Assembly: GCA_022797935.1 (NCBI GenBank)
Contig: JAAWLO010000006.1
Span: 1 to 61,074 of the forward strand
Source of the DNA: Oscillibacter sp.
Lineage (GTDB): Bacteria; Bacillota; Clostridia; Oscillospirales; Oscillospiraceae
Length of the DNA stretch: 61,074 nucleotides
Direction: 5' to 3'
The translations under genes were made by a program, and so were the position numbers. This document shows positions 8,673-16,750 of the stretch, one piece after another (positions within the stretch are counted from its first letter, which is position 1; each line of letters starts with the position of its first letter). The notes beneath the pieces are model-generated. The model ran no database searches, had not been told where the DNA came from, and saw nothing but the letters and a program-made list of their open reading frames with translations.

Positions 8673-9968
8673 TCAAATATCTTTGTTCAGCGTGCTGTCC
8701 AGAGCCTTGCTCAGAACAATGTACAGAACGAAGGTCACCGCCATGCTGACAATGGCGGGAACCAGGAAGGCCTTCTGCAGGCAGATGTAGCCCACAATCG
8801 TGCCGGCCGCCCAGGCAAGAATCGTCACCCAGTTGATGGCCTTGCCGTCCTTGCTCTTCTTGATGAAATAGTACTCCGCGATAATCAAAGCGGGGATGGG
8901 CGGCAGCAGTACCGACAGGGTCTGCACCACCGGCAGCAGATACTTCGTCGCGCCCACGGCGGCGAAGGCGGCGGCGGCCACGGCCGTGATAACCGCCAGG
9001 GTGGAGTGCTTCACCTTGCCTTCCAGCGGGGTGTCCTTCAGCACGTTCTGAAGGGCCAGGCTGGAGGTGTAAATGTTGTTGTCCTGGGTGGTCCAAACAC
9101 AGAAAATGGCGCAGACGAACACCAGAATGCCCAGGCCCAGAGCCGCCGTGGCGGGAACGAAACCGTTCTCACCGGTGGCCTGCGCCGTCATGATGCCGAT
9201 CACCTGAAGGCCGAAGAGGCCAATGGCCACGGCAATGGGCGCGCCCAGAGCCACGTGGCTCTTCTTCTTCGCGTAGCGGCAGACGTCCGGGGAGACAATG
9301 CAGCCGAACACCCACGCGCCCACAAAGGAGGTGGACGCCGCCGCGAAGGACAGGGGCTCCTCCGAGGGCGTATACTGGAACACGGTGCCATAGCCCACCC
9401 GGTTGCCAATGGCCACCGCGCAGACCACGGTCAGCAGCAGTGCGCAGGGCACGCCCAGCCAGCTGACAAACTCCAGACCCTTCACGCCCCGAATCGCGGA
9501 CTGCGCCCACAGGGCCACGACGAGAACCGACGTGATTCCAACAGGAACCGGCCACCAGCTAAAGTTGGAGATGATCAGATTGGAAAACGTATCGGCGTTT
9601 ACCGCAATCCAGTTCACGCTGGAAATCACCAGCAGCAGGGACAGGATGCCGGAACTCCGCGCACCCAGGGACTTTCGGGACAGCACCGAAGTGGAAAGTC
9701 CCGTATCGCAGGCAATCATGCCCAGGAACGTGGCCACCACGATCAGCATGAAGTTGCCCACCGCGCAGGCCAGCACGGCATCCCGGAAGGGCATCCGGAA
9801 GCCCACCGTGGCTCCCGTCACGAAGCAGGACAGGGAGATGGTGTATCCTGTGAGAATCACCAAAATGCTGCCAATGCTCTTGCGGGCACTGTCAGGCACC
9901 TTGTCAAATACGTATTCCAGTTCTGTACCTTCCGGCTGACCGGCTGTCTTTTTCGGTTCGTCGCTCAT
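8673..9968 (-). CDS. NCS1-family permease, probable nicotinate transporter
   Basis: Protein of 431 residues with about twelve transmembrane segments, of the purine-cytosine permease/NCS1 (CodB) type. The N-terminal ARKSIGSILVILTGYTISLS segment and a conserved SVNWIAVNADTFSNLI region after the third helix are typical. Members carry nucleobases, hydantoins, thiamine and related heterocycles. It lies inside the hnr-ndh operon, 63 nt after the 2-(hydroxymethyl)glutarate dehydrogenase gene and 36 nt before ndhF, so uptake of nicotinate is the simplest reading. The protein family assignment is firm; the substrate is inferred from position only. Confidence 0.85.
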   Translation of the reverse strand: MSDEPKKTAGQPEGTELEYVFDKVPDSARKSIGSILVILTGYTISLSCFVTGATVGFRMPFRDAVLACAVGNFMLIVVATFLGMIACDTGLSTSVLSRKSLGARSSGILSLLLVISSVNWIAVNADTFSNLIISNFSWWPVPVGITSVLVVALWAQSAIRGVKGLEFVSWLGVPCALLLTVVCAVAIGNRVGYGTVFQYTPSEEPLSFAAASTSFVGAWVFGCIVSPDVCRYAKKKSHVALGAPIAVAIGLFGLQVIGIMTAQATGENGFVPATAALGLGILVFVCAIFCVWTTQDNNIYTSSLALQNVLKDTPLEGKVKHSTLAVITAVAAAAFAAVGATKYLLPVVQTLSVLLPPIPALIIAEYYFIKKSKDGKAINWVTILAWAAGTIVGYICLQKAFLVPAIVSMAVTFVLYIVLSKALDSTLNKDI

Positions 9969-10031
9969 GTTTGTTTCCTCTTTTCCTTTGTTATTGGCTG
10001 GCTGACACCTGAAAACGGGTTCGCTTCATCC

Positions 10032-10928
10032 TTAGTCCTTTTTGCCGCGGATTTCCACACCGCAGAGCTTTTCCCAAATCTTGATGACGGCGGACATGTC
10101 CTCACCGCCCAGACCGGCGGCCCGGGCCTGCTCATACACCGCCATGCAGGCGTTGGACATGGGAATGGGCACCTGAAGGGTCCGGCTGGCCTCCTGGGCC
10201 AGGGTCAGGTCCTTGTACTGCACATCCATGGCAAAGCCCGGCTCGAAGGCGTCCGCCATGATGAACTTCTGCATCTTGGCCGTCAGGGCGTAGCTGTTGC
10301 CGGAAGAGGTGCTGATGATCTCATACATGGTCTCGGGAGACAGGCCGCACTTGGCGCCCAGCACCAGCGCCTCGGCCAGAGAGGCCATGTTCGCGCCCAG
10401 CAGCATGTTGTTCACAATCTTCATGGCGTCGCCCATGCCCACGCCGCCGATGTGGTGGATGCGCTTGCCAATGGCCTGGAGCACCGGCTCCACCCGGGCG
10501 AAGGTCTCGTCCTCCGCGCCCACCATGATGGTCAGGGTACCGGCTTCCGCGCCGGCGGTGCCGCCGCTGACGGGGGCGTCCATGTACTTCACGCCCTTTT
10601 CCGCCGCGATCTTCGCCATCTTCTGGGTGGTGGCGGGGGCCACGGAGGACATATCCACAATGACCGTTCCGGGCTTGCAGGCCGCCAGAACGCCTTCGGG
10701 ACCGCACATGACGCTCTCCACAATCGCGCCGTTGGGCAGCATGGTGAAGGCGACGTCCACCTCAGCGGCCAGAGCCTGGTTCGTGGGGCAGTGCTTCGCG
10801 CCCAGGGACACCAGCTGCTCCACCAGGGCGGGCATCAGATCGTTGACATAGGTCTCGAAACCCGCCTTCACCACATTGGCGGCCATGTGCTTGCCCATGC
10901 GGCCAAGCCCGATAAATCCAACTTTCAT
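10032..10928 (-). CDS. hgd: 2-(hydroxymethyl)glutarate dehydrogenase
   Basis: Protein of 298 residues in the beta-hydroxyacid dehydrogenase family. It would reduce 2-formylglutarate to (S)-2-hydroxymethylglutarate with NADH. Features are a Rossmann loop GFIGLGRMG (residues 4-12), the substrate motif DAPVSGGTAGAEAGTL (117-132) and catalytic Lys170 in GDAMKIVNNM. The ATG at 10928 has AGAGGAG 8 nt upstream; the frame continues upstream without support. Generic naming would be 3-hydroxyisobutyrate dehydrogenase, but its place between hnr and the ndh genes fits the E. barkeri enzyme. It lies 22 nt after the UPF0280 gene. Confidence 0.88.
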   Translation of the reverse strand: MKVGFIGLGRMGKHMAANVVKAGFETYVNDLMPALVEQLVSLGAKHCPTNQALAAEVDVAFTMLPNGAIVESVMCGPEGVLAACKPGTVIVDMSSVAPATTQKMAKIAAEKGVKYMDAPVSGGTAGAEAGTLTIMVGAEDETFARVEPVLQAIGKRIHHIGGVGMGDAMKIVNNMLLGANMASLAEALVLGAKCGLSPETMYEIISTSSGNSYALTAKMQKFIMADAFEPGFAMDVQYKDLTLAQEASRTLQVPIPMSNACMAVYEQARAAGLGGEDMSAVIKIWEKLCGVEIRGKKD

Positions 10929-10950
10929 CTTACATTCTCCTCTTTCCAAT

Positions 10951-11832
10951 TTATGTTCCTTCCTCCGGAGGATTTCTCTCCCCCTTCCGCAGGCCGGTTC
11001 CACGCTCCAGCGCCTTGGGAACCCAGATGTTCCGGCCCTGAATGTCCGCTGCGGCGTACAGGAGGTTTCCCCGCTCATACTGCCGCCGGGCCTCCTGACG
11101 GATTTGCTCCAGCCCCTGGCGGATTTCCGCTTCTTCCAGGGGGTCCACCTGCCGCACAATGGTCAGCCCGGCGATATCGCTCTCCGGCTCCAGGTCCCCC
11201 GCCAAACAGGTGTGTACCCGGGGGGAGGACAGATAGGAACAATTGGCGATATGGGTGGCGCAGGCGTCCGCCACGGCACAGCGCCGGGAAAACACGCTGA
11301 CGGCGCTGGCAATCCCCCGGGTCAGACTGCGCCCCCCCAGGCCGCTGGTGCACACGCCGCCAATGCCGTCCTCCGCCCGGAGGGTCACCACCTGGGACAG
11401 GCCGCCTTCCAATTCCGGAAGGATTCCCATCCGCAGCTGCTGTCCCGGTCCCAGGCGCAGGGCCACATCGCCGCCGTTGTTGACCACGGCCACATCCGCG
11501 CCGTTGGCAAAGAGCCAATCCGCCACCGCGTCCGCCAGGGTACCGGCCACTGCCGCCATTGGCGTCAGGCTCTCCTCTCCGGCGGACAGCACCGCTTCCG
11601 CCATCACCCGGGGCAGCCCCTCCAGCTGGGAGAAATCTCCCGCGCCGGAAGGCAGCCGCAGCCGGGGCAGTTCTCCGGCAATTTCCGCCAGAGAGGCCTC
11701 AATCAGGGGAAACGCCGCCTCCGCCAGCTCCGGCAGGGGCGTGCCCTGACGGCGGGCCGTGATGACCATGGACACGGGTCCATAGTCCACAAACACCCGG
11801 CCGTCCGGCAGGGTACGGAGGAATTCGCTCAC
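10951..11832 (-). CDS. UPF0280 / ApbE-like protein
   Basis: Protein of 293 residues in the UPF0280 (COG2122) family, distantly related to ApbE FMN transferases. Visible parts are an N-terminal RVFVDYGPVSMVITARRQG stretch, a VVNNGGDVALRLGPGQ segment like the glycine-aspartate core of ApbE, and CTSGLGGRSLTRGIAS. Its start overlaps the hnr stop by 4 nt, so the two are likely translated together. This suggests a maturation role for the flavoprotein Hnr, for example flavin attachment, but no DxxSGAT flavinylation motif is present in Hnr. The C-terminal 25 residues are polar and probably disordered. The biochemical function is unproven. Confidence 0.8.
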   Translation of the reverse strand: MSEFLRTLPDGRVFVDYGPVSMVITARRQGTPLPELAEAAFPLIEASLAEIAGELPRLRLPSGAGDFSQLEGLPRVMAEAVLSAGEESLTPMAAVAGTLADAVADWLFANGADVAVVNNGGDVALRLGPGQQLRMGILPELEGGLSQVVTLRAEDGIGGVCTSGLGGRSLTRGIASAVSVFSRRCAVADACATHIANCSYLSSPRVHTCLAGDLEPESDIAGLTIVRQVDPLEEAEIRQGLEQIRQEARRQYERGNLLYAAADIQGRNIWVPKALERGTGLRKGERNPPEEGT

Positions 11833-13346
11833 TTCTTCTGGTACTCGGGGAAGTCCTCCACATTCTTAATCCGGTCCATGTGGCCGCCGATCTTCTCATA
11901 GTCGGCCTTGGTCATGGTGTATTCCACCGGAGCCACCGTGGCGGGCGTGGGCACCCAGGTGAAGGCCTTGTTCACCACCTTGGCGGTGTCCACAATGAAA
12001 TTCAGTCCGCCGCCGGGATACACGAAGGCAGGCGCGCCGCCAATGGTCAGGTGAGCCCGGCCCTCGTGGACCGCCTCGGTAATGGCCACCGGATGCTTGC
12101 ACACGCCGCCCCGGGCAGAACCGCCGGTGCCGCCGCAGTAGAGAACGCTGGTCATGGAGGTCTGGCAGTTGTCGTGAATGGTCCGGACAACCTTCTCCGC
12201 CTTTTCGGTCATGGGAATTTCCTTGACGTCGCCGTCCTCCTGAACCTCAAACAGCGCGGCAATCTCGCCGGTGGTGTTGGTAACCAGGATGGTCATGCCG
12301 GCGTGCGCCACGGACATATCCACGCTCTGGATGGCGTCCCGCGGGGTCTGGAGCACCGTGCCTCCAATGCCGTCGCCGTGTCCGCCGAAGTAGCGGCCCA
12401 CGGTGCTCTTGGTGGCGTTGGGCACGACGCCGGACCAGGAGACGCCCACCTCGCGGCCCGCCAGGTGCTCGCTGAAAAGGCCGGTGACGTGGTGGTCAAT
12501 GACAATGCACTCGTCCACCGCTTCCTTCATCACGTCGGCCAGCAGGCCAATGGTGGCGCTGCCGCAGCCAATGCGCATGGTCTGCTCCTCCACGCCGTTG
12601 ATGACGGGAGCCTTGCCCTGCTGGCAGCGGATCTTGATCTTCTTGTCCACGGACAGCTCCACTTCCTCGCCGTTGGCCAGGGCGCAGATGGCGCGGGCCG
12701 TGGCAAAGCCGCCGTCCTTGGCGGTGAGGCGGTTGGCGCCGCCCACGTAGACCATCTTGGAGCCGTACTCCTCCGTCTGGACCATGCCCACGGGCTTGCC
12801 CTCGTAGTAGACGGTGGCGCCTTCCTCGCCAATGTATGTATTGGTGTCCAGCTTCACCAGCACGCCGCTGTAGCTCAGGGGCGCTTCGGTGACGGTGGTG
12901 ACCACATCCACGCCGTCCCGGTTCTCGCAGACAATGTGGGGCGCCGGACGGATGCAGGGATAGTTGGTTCCCGCGCCCACGGCCGTGATGATGGGCTTGC
13001 GGATGTTCTCCGCCTCCTCCACCTGGGGCAGGGGCTCCACCACCAGGGCGCGGTTGCGCACCAGCCTGCCGCCCTCGTTGGTATAGCGCTTGCAGGCGCC
13101 GGTGGACCCCACGGGAATCTTGCACTGGACGGAGCAGGAAGAGCACTGAATCATCCCGTCCACCTGACCGGCGTTTTCAATCGCGCCGAAGGGGCAGACG
13201 CGGCGGCAGATGTTGCACTCCACGCACTTGTCCGTGATGCGCACAAACTTCTGGCCGTTCTCCTCACCGGCAGTAATGGCCTCAATGGGGCAGTTCTTCA
13301 TGCAGATACGGCATTTTTTACAAACGTCTTCTTTAATCCTCAGCAT
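11829..13346 (-). CDS. hnr: 6-hydroxynicotinate reductase
   Basis: Iron-sulfur flavoprotein of 505 residues that reduces 6-hydroxynicotinate to 1,4,5,6-tetrahydro-6-oxonicotinate, with reduced ferredoxin in E. barkeri. The N-terminus holds two [4Fe-4S] ferredoxin motifs (C9-x2-C12-x2-C15-x3-C19 and C41-x2-C44-x2-C47-x3-C51) and a further C68-x2-C71-x3-C75 group. The remaining 400 residues are glycine-rich and lack similarity I can place outside this enzyme family. It is the first gene of the hnr-ndh operon, with AGGAGAACGAGAATC before the ATG and a promoter-like sequence 50-80 nt upstream. Confidence 0.9.
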   Translation of the reverse strand: MLRIKEDVCKKCRICMKNCPIEAITAGEENGQKFVRITDKCVECNICRRVCPFGAIENAGQVDGMIQCSSCSVQCKIPVGSTGACKRYTNEGGRLVRNRALVVEPLPQVEEAENIRKPIITAVGAGTNYPCIRPAPHIVCENRDGVDVVTTVTEAPLSYSGVLVKLDTNTYIGEEGATVYYEGKPVGMVQTEEYGSKMVYVGGANRLTAKDGGFATARAICALANGEEVELSVDKKIKIRCQQGKAPVINGVEEQTMRIGCGSATIGLLADVMKEAVDECIVIDHHVTGLFSEHLAGREVGVSWSGVVPNATKSTVGRYFGGHGDGIGGTVLQTPRDAIQSVDMSVAHAGMTILVTNTTGEIAALFEVQEDGDVKEIPMTEKAEKVVRTIHDNCQTSMTSVLYCGGTGGSARGGVCKHPVAITEAVHEGRAHLTIGGAPAFVYPGGGLNFIVDTAKVVNKAFTWVPTPATVAPVEYTMTKADYEKIGGHMDRIKNVEDFPEYQKK

Positions 13347-13395
13347 GATTCTCGTTCTCCTTTTTTACGGTTTCGATAGTAATCCCTTTATATAA

Positions 13396-13428
13396 CGGTA
13401 GAATACCGCAATATCCAGAGCGTGACAA
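13396..13428 (-). promoter_or_regulatory. Predicted hnr promoter with palindromic operator
   Basis: On the minus strand TTGTCA (13423-13428), a 17-nt spacer and TATTCT (13400-13405) resemble a sigma-A promoter about 50 nt before the hnr start. A palindrome CGGTA-TTC-TACCG (13396-13408) covers the -10 element, a good position for a repressor. Other TATAAT-like sequences exist further upstream in this AT-rich gap but lack a matching -35. Confidence 0.5.
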
Positions 13429-13570
13429 ATACAAAAAGGCTAAGGCCCTGCCCGCTGTCATACAGAAATTATAAGCAATAGACAGAATTATAGAATAATC
13501 TTTTCCATTTTTGGCAGTTTTGTACAACATTGCTGCCGCCGGTTCCCTGCCTCGGAAGGGATTTCCGCCC

Positions 13571-14275
13571 TTACGCTTTCTTTCCCACGCACAGCAGCTG
13601 GGTGCAGCGCTGAATGCCGTCCCGGCCGCAGCGGGCCTGGATCTCCAGCGCCTCCTGCTTCAGGGCTTCGTATTCCGCCCGTCCGGCAATCTTCTCCACT
13701 TCGTCCGCCAGCCTGCGGTTCTTGGCCTCCAGCTTGGCGTCATAGACCGCCTCTTCCTGGAAGTCCAGAAAGCGCGGCTCCCGCAGCGGCAGCGTCCGGA
13801 AAATTTCCTGTATTTCCGCCCGGGTCCAGGTCTCCCGCTGGTAGTCCCCCAGGAGACAGTCCAGCTTCGCCTCCAGGGTGTGCTGGGCATGGTGGACCTG
13901 CTGGGCGGCATTCTGGTTGTCCCGGTACATCTCGTTGAGCAGGAAGAAGCCGCCGGGCTTCAGCACCCGCAGCATCTCCGCCAGCACCTTGCCATAGTCC
14001 TCGATATGGTGCAGCGTGTTGGACAGGGCCACCACTTCAAAGGTCCCGTCCGGGAAGTCCATGGCTCCGCCGTCCATCACCCGGAATTCCAGGCCCTTTT
14101 CCGCGAATTTCTCCCGGGCCTTCTCTCCGGCGGCGGGGTCGCGGTCAATGCCCATCACCGCCGACCCCTCCGGCATCACCTCCGCCAGACGAAACGCAAA
14201 TTCACCCAGCCGGGTGCCCACGTCCAGGGCCTTTCCCGGCTTCACGCCCTCCAGGGCGTCCTTCAGCACCTGCAT
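13571..14275 (-). CDS. Class I SAM-dependent methyltransferase
   Basis: Protein of 234 residues. Motif I ALDVGTRLGEFAFRL, motif II region VMGIDRDP, VALSNTLHHIEDYGKVLAEM (motif post-III) and RVLKPGGFFLLNEMY place it in the UbiE/Methyltransf_11-like group. The C-terminal half is helical and charged. The start at 14275 uses AGGAGG 10 nt upstream; a longer frame to 14323 has no ribosome site. It lies between the two halves of the nicotinate cluster on the same strand but after a strong terminator, so it may or may not belong to the pathway. No methyl acceptor can be inferred. Confidence 0.8.
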   Translation of the reverse strand: MQVLKDALEGVKPGKALDVGTRLGEFAFRLAEVMPEGSAVMGIDRDPAAGEKAREKFAEKGLEFRVMDGGAMDFPDGTFEVVALSNTLHHIEDYGKVLAEMLRVLKPGGFFLLNEMYRDNQNAAQQVHHAQHTLEAKLDCLLGDYQRETWTRAEIQEIFRTLPLREPRFLDFQEEAVYDAKLEAKNRRLADEVEKIAGRAEYEALKQEALEIQARCGRDGIQRCTQLLCVGKKA

Positions 14276-14333
14276 GACGATTTCGCCTCCTGTTTCGCCG
14301 GTTCTCCGGCATTCGTTATTCATTCGGGGAAAG

Positions 14334-14374
14334 AACGCCGGCCCTCCGGAAACGGCGGCGGGCCGGCGTTTTTC
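14334..14374. terminator. Terminator after the dmd-mgm-dml operon
   Basis: Arms AACGCCGGCCC (14334-14344) and GGGCCGGCGTT (14360-14370) give an 11-bp stem. It is followed by TTT on the plus strand and by TTCTTTCC on the minus strand, and lies 44 nt after the last gene of the minus-strand operon. Confidence 0.75.
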
Positions 14375-14417
14375 ATTCGATTCAGCCCGTTCCTGCTATT
14401 CGGAAAGGAACCCGCAG

Positions 14418-15833
14418 TTACTCGACCACCACAATGCCAAGCCGTTTCGCGGCCTCCTGGGCCTGCTCCAGGCTGGGCACGGCGCCGCGCAGCACAATGC
14501 GTCCGCCGCCCCGGTTCAGGGTGTCCACCTGGACGGTGTTGCCCTTGTCCGTGAGCAGGGTGACCTTCTGGATGCCATGCTCGCGGCCTTCCACGATTTC
14601 CACTTCAATGCCGTCGGCCTTTACCATGTCCACGGCCTTCTCGTACATCTCGTGGTCCGCCGTGGAAGCGCCGTACACCGCGCCCATCAGCACGCCGGGG
14701 ATATTGATGGTCCGCCGGGCGAACAGCTCCGGATAGAGCTCCACGGTGATCTTCTTCACCTTCTCGCCCTCGCCCATCAGCGCGTGGGCCACCCGGGCGC
14801 AGTTGGTGGGGCTGCCCACCGCCTGGCTGCTGCCGCCCACAACGGCGTCGCCGAAGGTGGTCAGCACGGTGCCCGCCCCCTGGGACAGCTTCTTGGCGAT
14901 TTCCGCCGCCTTCTCCAGGGTCTCCTTGATCTGCTTCTTCTCCGCCTCCCGGACCTCCGGGCGGACCAGAGATTCCACATTGGCGGTGCGCTGGAAGAAG
15001 GGCTCCATGTACTCCACCACCGTGGGGACAATGTTCTTTGCCGAGGTCACGTGGACCAGGGATGCCATAGCCAGCATCACGTCAAAGGGAACGTTGACAT
15101 TCATGTCCACCGCCATGCAGATGCGGGCGGAGTACATACCAATCAGAATCGCGCCGCCCACGTGGGTGGTGCACAGGGCCGGCACCAGTACCCGGGGGGT
15201 GCAGGGGACGCCGATGGTGGGAGACATGGCCAGAACCATAGCCTTCTCCATCTGTTCCGGCGTGCCCTTCTCCAGCGCCACGGTGGCCGCCGCCACGCAG
15301 GCCGCGCCCGCGCCGAAGCCCTCCATGTTGCAGCCGGTGGTAATCTTGCCCACCCGGAAGAGGCCGCCGATTTTCAGCATCAGGGCCGCAATCTCCGCCA
15401 CGGTCTTTTCGTCCACGCCGGTGTCCAGCATGGCCCGGACGAAGCCGGCATAGGGGCAGGAGTCGCCGGTGCCCGCGCAGGGGCGCACGCCAATGCAGTG
15501 GTTGCCGATCTCCGCGCCCACGGTGTACATCAGCGCCTTGTCCAGGAAGGTATCCTGGAAGCAGACATGATCGCCCTTTTCCCGCAGCTGGGCGGCCACG
15601 TTGCCCAGGAGGAAGCTGCTTCCCTCGGTGACGCCCAGCTCCACAGCCTTGAGGTTGTGGGCATATTCATCCATCACACGGGTGAGGAGCTCTTCCCGGC
15701 TGAGGCCCGTGCTGATCTCGTTCTCTGTGAGGACCACGTCCACCACCCGGGTCTGGAACTCCTTGGCCAGCGCAATGGCCTCCCCCATGGTCAGGGGCAT
15801 CTTCGCCTGAACGGCGCTTCTCAAATCCGACAT
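14418..15833 (-). CDS. hmd: 2-(Hydroxymethyl)glutarate dehydratase, serine-dehydratase-like
   Basis: Protein of 471 residues. Roughly residues 30-330 form an SDH_alpha-type fold as in [4Fe-4S] L-serine dehydratases, with cysteines in CIGVRPCAGTGDSCPYAG, TTGCNMEGFGAGAACVAA and GVPCTPR available for the cluster. The last 130 residues form a separate alpha/beta domain. A true serine dehydratase is unlikely because it is in one operon with Dml, GlmL-like, Mii, Mgm and DmdAB, which carry out the steps directly after this one. It would convert 2-hydroxymethylglutarate to 2-methyleneglutarate. The start MSDLRSAV at 15833 has a GGTGAGAGG-type ribosome site; 22 nt separate it from dml. Confidence 0.82.
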   Translation of the reverse strand: MSDLRSAVQAKMPLTMGEAIALAKEFQTRVVDVVLTENEISTGLSREELLTRVMDEYAHNLKAVELGVTEGSSFLLGNVAAQLREKGDHVCFQDTFLDKALMYTVGAEIGNHCIGVRPCAGTGDSCPYAGFVRAMLDTGVDEKTVAEIAALMLKIGGLFRVGKITTGCNMEGFGAGAACVAAATVALEKGTPEQMEKAMVLAMSPTIGVPCTPRVLVPALCTTHVGGAILIGMYSARICMAVDMNVNVPFDVMLAMASLVHVTSAKNIVPTVVEYMEPFFQRTANVESLVRPEVREAEKKQIKETLEKAAEIAKKLSQGAGTVLTTFGDAVVGGSSQAVGSPTNCARVAHALMGEGEKVKKITVELYPELFARRTINIPGVLMGAVYGASTADHEMYEKAVDMVKADGIEVEIVEGREHGIQKVTLLTDKGNTVQVDTLNRGGGRIVLRGAVPSLEQAQEAAKRLGIVVVE

Positions 15834-15855
15834 CCTCTCACCTGCCTTCCACCGC

Positions 15856-16737
15856 TCAGTGGCCCTTGACCACCCGGCCGGTGGAGTAGTTGGCCTCAAT
15901 CTCCCGGATGCGGGGCAGGCCGATAATCTCGTTGAAGGTGGGGAAGGGAATCATCTGGTCGATCATGGTGGCGGTGGTGCCGTCCCGCTTCAGGCCCTCC
16001 CACAGGTCCATCATGGCCTTGGTGGTCACGTAGGTGGAGGCGGTGGGATAGATGACCAGGTTGTAGCCCAGGGCTTCCAGCTCGCCGTTCTTCAGCATGG
16101 GGGTGCGGCCGCCCTCCACCATGTTGGCCAGGGTCAGGCAGTTCACCTTCTCATTGATAAGCTTCATCTCCTCCTGGGTCTCGGGGGACTCAATGAAGAC
16201 GATATCCGCGCCGGCCTCCTTGTAGGCAATGCCGCGCTCAATGGCCTCCTCAATGCCGAAAACGGTCCGGGCGTCGGTGCGGGCCATAATCATCATGTCG
16301 CCCTGACGGGTATCCACGGCGGCCTTGATCTTGCCCAGCATCTCTTCCTTGGTGATGACTTCCCGGCCCACCATGTGGCCGCACTTCTTGGGCATGACCT
16401 GGTCCTCCAGCTGGATGACCGCCACACCGGCCTTCTCGTACTCCCGCACGGTGCGCATGACGTTGACGGCGTTGCCGAAACCGGTGTCCGCGTCGGCAAT
16501 GACGGGAATCTCCGTGGCCTCCACCATGTTGGCGGCCCGCATCACCATCTCGCTCATGGACATCAGGCCCACGTCGGGCTTGCCCAGGTGGCTGGCGGAC
16601 TGGCCGTAGCCGGTCATGTAAACCGCGTCAAAGCCCAGGGTGGAGATGATCTTGCCCGTCAGCATGTCATGGGCGCCGGGGGCCACGATAAACTTACCGG
16701 CGGCAAACAGCTCTCTGATTTTCTTTGCACCATTCAT
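15856..16737 (-). CDS. dml: 2,3-Dimethylmalate lyase
   Basis: Protein of 293 residues in the isocitrate lyase/PEP mutase superfamily, cleaving (2R,3S)-2,3-dimethylmalate to pyruvate and propionate, the last pathway step. Family signatures are VYMTGYGQSAS (residues 39-49), the metal aspartates in ADADTGFGN (81-89), EDQVMPKKCGH (111-121) with catalytic Cys119, and ARTDA. Methylisocitrate lyase has the same motifs, so the assignment relies on context with mii, mgm and dmdAB. The length is normal. It is preceded by glmL-like with a 13-nt gap. Confidence 0.88.
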   Translation of the reverse strand: MNGAKKIRELFAAGKFIVAPGAHDMLTGKIISTLGFDAVYMTGYGQSASHLGKPDVGLMSMSEMVMRAANMVEATEIPVIADADTGFGNAVNVMRTVREYEKAGVAVIQLEDQVMPKKCGHMVGREVITKEEMLGKIKAAVDTRQGDMMIMARTDARTVFGIEEAIERGIAYKEAGADIVFIESPETQEEMKLINEKVNCLTLANMVEGGRTPMLKNGELEALGYNLVIYPTASTYVTTKAMMDLWEGLKRDGTTATMIDQMIPFPTFNEIIGLPRIREIEANYSTGRVVKGH

Positions 16738-16750
16738 AGTGAATCTCTCC

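Noticed and set aside
7872-11300. Long antisense open frame (about 1140 codons) opposite ndhF, the NCS1 gene and hgd
   Set aside because: Same reason: low-complexity shadow of well-identified genes.
13333-13530. 65-codon minus-strand frame upstream of hnr
   Set aside because: It overlaps the predicted promoter and operator, lacks a ribosome site and has no similarity I recognise.
14418-15833. L-serine or L-cysteine dehydratase as the function of the SDH_alpha-like protein
   Set aside because: Only a single fused chain, no SDH_beta, and operon context with the steps before and after 2-methyleneglutarate favours 2-(hydroxymethyl)glutarate dehydratase.
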